Part shown: in pieces, positions 61,541-64,000 of the stretch
How positions within the stretch are numbered: position 1 is the first letter of the stretch
How the letters are laid out: the number at the start of each line of letters is the position of its first letter
Source of the DNA: Acidovorax sp. Leaf160
GTDB lineage: Bacteria > Pseudomonadota > Gammaproteobacteria > Burkholderiales > Burkholderiaceae_C
DNA length: 64,000 bases
Reading direction: 5' to 3'
NCBI RefSeq assembly: GCF_001424265.1
Contig: NZ_LMOV01000025.1
Coordinates: 191,843-255,842 of the forward strand
Notes under the pieces: generated by a model
The model's database searches: none
What the model was told of the DNA's origin: nothing
Seen by the model: only the letters and a program-made list of their open reading frames with translations
Made by a program: the position numbers and the translations under genes

Positions 61541-63702
61541 GCGGTGTCTCCGTGGGGCGGCGCCCCGATCAGTTTCCGGGTCAACTGGCCGAACTCGCGG
61601 TCGCCGTCCAGCGTCTTGCGGTTGGTCGATAGCGCCATGGTGGCATGCGCGCCCTCGCCCTCGGGCGCCAGCCAGATCCAGATGCGGCGCTCGCGCACGT
61701 AGAGCATGGCGAAGATGCCCACGATGAGGAACAGGCAACCTAGGTACACGACGTTCTTGCCGGGCGCACGGGCCACCTGGAAGACGCTGGCCTGCACCTG
61801 GTTGAAGCCTTTCAACTCGAACGCCACGGGCGCCGGGTAGATCTGCGCGTCGCTCAGCGACAGCACGGCCTGCGTCATGAAGGCCTGGGTCCTGGCGTTC
61901 TGCTCCAGCGGCGGCTGGCCGGCACGCTGGCGGGTCAGTTGCGCCAGCTCGAACAGCGTGCCGTTCAGGATGCGCACCAGCACCTCGCCCGCGCGGGCGC
62001 GCTCGGCCTCGGGCACGTTGGCTTCCATGAAGTCGGAGATGGCCTGCAGGCCGCCCACGGCCCGGCCGGCACGCTCGCTCTTCTCGCTGCTGGGCAAGGC
62101 GCCTGCGAACAGGGCCAGCGCGCGCACGGCCGACTGGCCGAGCTGCTCGGCCAGCTCGGGGCGCGATGGGTCCACCGCCAGCGCCACATAGCGCTTGACG
62201 GCCTGCTCTCGCAGCGCGCCATCGGCCAGCGCCAGCCGCATGCGCACGAAGCCGTCCATGCTGCCCTGGTCGTCGGCCGGCACGCGCAGGTAGCGGAACG
62301 GCTCGGCGGGCGTCTCGCGCACGCCCAGCAGGTAGACCGGCTGGCCGTCGCCCGTGTCCACCGGCAGCATGAAGTTGTTGAACTCGCGCGCCTGGCCCGA
62401 GGCGTCGCGCAGCTTGTAGGTGATGCTGGGGCCCACGTTGCGCAGATCGCGCGGCGTGACGGTCTTGTTGCCGGCCCCCAGGCGCGATTCGATGGACGAG
62501 CGCAGGTCCACCTTGCGCACATCCACGGCGGAGCCGGTCGCGCCGGCCGCGCCGGGCTCCTTGGCCCCGCTGAAGTTCTCGACGTTGAGCACCCGCAGCG
62601 CCGCGTATTCGAGCGTCAGCGGCTGGCCCATGGCCGCGGCCGGCAGGGGCGAGCTGCCGCCGATCACGCCCTGCACCTCGAAGGGCTGCACGCCCGCCAC
62701 CAGCGGGCGGGCCTGCAGCGTGACCTGCGAGCCGCCGTCGTCGAAGCTCGACTGGTAGATCTCGATGCCGCGCCAGCTGGCCGGGTGGTTCACCTCCACC
62801 CGCGCGGCCGTGGCCTCGCCGGTGGCCTTGTCGTGAATGACGATGTCGCTCGCGAACAGCTTGGGCATGCCGGTGGAGTAATGCTCCACGATGAACTTCT
62901 TCAGCTCGATGGAGAACGGCAGCTCCTGCAGCAGCACGCCGTCGGACTGGTTCAGGATGGCGATGCTGGACTGCATTCCCTCGGCCACCAGCAGGTTGCC
63001 GCGGAACGTGGGGTTGCGCTCGGAGAGGCGGTGCTCGGGCTTCACCTCGGAGATCAGGCCGCCGCCGGCATAGGGCGTCTTGCCCCCCAGCCACATCTGT
63101 GCGCGCACGACCAGGTCGCCGTCCAGCAGGCCGCCCAGGCAGATCAGCACGATGGCGCTGTGCGCGGCGATGTAGCCGATCTTGTTGGCGGCGCCCGCCT
63201 TGGCGGCCACCATCCAGCCCCGGTCGCCGCGTTGCTGCAGCCTGACCTTCCAGCCGCCCGACACCAGCAGCGCGCCCAGCCGGCGCGCTGCGGCCTCGGG
63301 CGCGTCGGGCAGGTGGTTCTCGGCACGGTGCGCGAAGGCCCCCAGGCTCTGTTCGCGCAGGCTTTCCTTGTAGTTGCGCACATCGCTCAGGTAGCGCGGT
63401 GCGTTGCGGGCCACGCAAAGCGAGGTGCTTACCACCAGGAAGGCCAGGATCAGCAGGAACCACCACGCGCTGTAGACGGCGTTCAGGTGCAGCGCCAGGA
63501 AGACCTCGGCCCAGAACGGGCCGAACTGGTTCACGTAATTCACTGCCGGCTCGTGCTGCTTGAGCACGGTGCCGATGACCGAGGCGATGCAGATCACCGT
63601 CAGCAGCGCGATGGCGAAACGCATCGACGACAGCAACTCGATCGCCGCACGCAGCGCCTGCGAGCGCGACTGGAGCCGGATGCCGTGGGTGGAGTCGGAC
63701 AT
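61537..63702 (-). CDS. resB: System II cytochrome c biogenesis protein ResB/CcsB
   Basis: The 721-aa protein has three N-terminal membrane helices (about residues 28-48, 80-98 and 170-190), a large periplasmic domain, and a C-terminal helix (YLGCLFLIVGIFAMLYV) near residue 655. ResB family marks are SSMRFAIALLTVICIASVIGT (in parts), WWFLLILAFLVVSTSLC and EVNHPASWRGIEIYQSSFDD (in parts). It lies upstream of ccsA and downstream of a cytochrome c gene, the usual Comamonadaceae arrangement. Confidence 0.96.
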   Translation of the reverse strand: MSDSTHGIRLQSRSQALRAAIELLSSMRFAIALLTVICIASVIGTVLKQHEPAVNYVNQFGPFWAEVFLALHLNAVYSAWWFLLILAFLVVSTSLCVARNAPRYLSDVRNYKESLREQSLGAFAHRAENHLPDAPEAAARRLGALLVSGGWKVRLQQRGDRGWMVAAKAGAANKIGYIAAHSAIVLICLGGLLDGDLVVRAQMWLGGKTPYAGGGLISEVKPEHRLSERNPTFRGNLLVAEGMQSSIAILNQSDGVLLQELPFSIELKKFIVEHYSTGMPKLFASDIVIHDKATGEATAARVEVNHPASWRGIEIYQSSFDDGGSQVTLQARPLVAGVQPFEVQGVIGGSSPLPAAAMGQPLTLEYAALRVLNVENFSGAKEPGAAGATGSAVDVRKVDLRSSIESRLGAGNKTVTPRDLRNVGPSITYKLRDASGQAREFNNFMLPVDTGDGQPVYLLGVRETPAEPFRYLRVPADDQGSMDGFVRMRLALADGALREQAVKRYVALAVDPSRPELAEQLGQSAVRALALFAGALPSSEKSERAGRAVGGLQAISDFMEANVPEAERARAGEVLVRILNGTLFELAQLTRQRAGQPPLEQNARTQAFMTQAVLSLSDAQIYPAPVAFELKGFNQVQASVFQVARAPGKNVVYLGCLFLIVGIFAMLYVRERRIWIWLAPEGEGAHATMALSTNRKTLDGDREFGQLTRKLIGAPPHGDTA

Positions 63703-63746
63703 GAAGAAGAAAAGGAAGAGCGGTAGTGAGTCAGCGGCCAGGGCCC

Positions 63747-63786
63747 AAACAACAAGGGCGGGCCATCCGTTCAGATGCGCCCGCCC
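63747..63786 (-). terminator. Hairpin between the cytochrome c gene and resB
   Basis: On the minus strand an 8-bp stem GGGCGGGC / GCCCGCCC has a further CATC/GATG pairing inside, and TTGTTGTTT follows. It can end the cytochrome c transcript or act as a leader element for resB. Confidence 0.65.
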
Positions 63787-63846
63787 GTCTTGGGTGGTGA
63801 TTATCGGCGGGAGGTTCCGCCCGGCCGCGCGCAGAGCCCCTGCGGC

Positions 63847-63860
63847 TTGACGTGCATCAA
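63847..63860 (-). promoter_or_regulatory. FNR/ANR-type box at the end of the cytochrome c gene
   Basis: TTGACGTGCATCAA is almost identical to the site at 57289-57302. It overlaps the cytochrome stop codon and lies about 150 nt upstream of resB. A GATAAT -10-like element on the minus strand (63800-63805) would place the box near -61, a class I position. Low confidence, since part of it is coding. Confidence 0.35.
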
Positions 63861-64000
63861 CGCAGGCCGGCGATGTAGTCGGCCACCGCCTTGATCTCGC
63901 GGTCGTTCAGCTTGGCGGCCACCTGCGTCATCTGCACGCTGTTGCCGCGCTTGCCTTCACGGAACTCTGCCAGCTGCTTGGCGGTGTAGTCGGCATGTTG
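63857..64000 (-). CDS. Cytochrome c (c4/c553-like), C-terminal end only
   Basis: The last 47 residues or so before the stop read as a class I cytochrome c C-terminal helix: DYTAKQLAEFREGKRGN, the axial Met in SVQMTQVAAKL, and EIKAVADYIAGLR at the end. This resembles the second domain of cytochrome c4. The CxxCH site lies outside the window. It is upstream of resB-ccsA, whose products would mature it. Confidence 0.85.
   Translation of the reverse strand, partial: QHADYTAKQLAEFREGKRGNSVQMTQVAAKLNDREIKAVADYIAGLR

Noticed and set aside
60197-63466. Possible ResB-CcsA fusion as one 1089-codon frame
   Set aside because: The upstream part of this frame is out of phase with the true ResB reading frame; ResB and CcsA are separate proteins joined by an ATGA overlap.

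Overview
The window is high-GC chromosomal DNA from a betaproteobacterium, most likely a Comamonadaceae member of the Acidovorax/Paracidovorax type. The evidence is the synteny mlaFEDACB-yadGH-ibaG-murA-hisG, a pilMNOPQ-(insert)-aroB-dgt block, a short-form HisG, system II cytochrome c maturation (ResB/CcsA), and repeated GCTAT-N8-ATAGC intergenic elements. No rRNA, tRNA, CRISPR, prophage or classical IS was seen. All names come from reading translations and motifs; no database search was run.

Layout. 1-2.5 kb (minus): end of hisF, a hexose-6-phosphate mutarotase and galE. 2.7-16.7 kb (plus): a complete pelABCDEFG exopolysaccharide operon followed by an extra lipoprotein gene with an Ig-like domain and a spherulin-4/Sph3-type (GH135-like) hydrolase domain. 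16.9-23.3 kb (minus): hisA, hisH, hisB, hisC, hisD, a YhcG/DUF1016-type nuclease and hisG. 23.4-31 kb (minus): murA, ibaG, an ABC-2 exporter and the Mla phospholipid transport operon. 31.2-33.6 kb (minus): a polar amino-acid ABC transporter. 34-40.2 kb (minus): gltD and gltB. 40.4-43 kb (minus): a solitary REP-associated (Y1) transposase, a methyltransferase and a DUF1415 protein. 43.4-52.5 kb (minus): dgt, aroB, an Ig-like lipoprotein and pilQPONM. 52.7-58.2 kb (mostly plus): PBP1A, cyaY (minus), lptM, lysA and a diiron beta-lactamase-fold protein. 58.2-64 kb (minus): msrQ, msrP, ccsA, resB and the end of a cytochrome c gene.

Most notable point: a roughly 16-kb block (galE-mutarotase plus the pel cluster) separates hisA from hisF, which are normally adjacent. 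The block looks like a self-contained GalNAc-polymer module. Its GalE carries Cys at the gate position that admits N-acetylated UDP-sugars, PelA carries the usual hydrolase and deacetylase active sites, and the last gene encodes a lipoprotein of the family that includes the fungal galactosaminogalactan hydrolase Sph3. This suggests supply of UDP-GalNAc, polymer synthesis and export, and a second cell-anchored glycosidase in one locus.

Other points: an FNR/ANR-type box with class II geometry lies upstream of the O2-binding-type diiron protein; a dispersed repeat family has seven copies, one of which supplies the hisH start codon; and an Ig-like lipoprotein gene sits where aroK is usually found.
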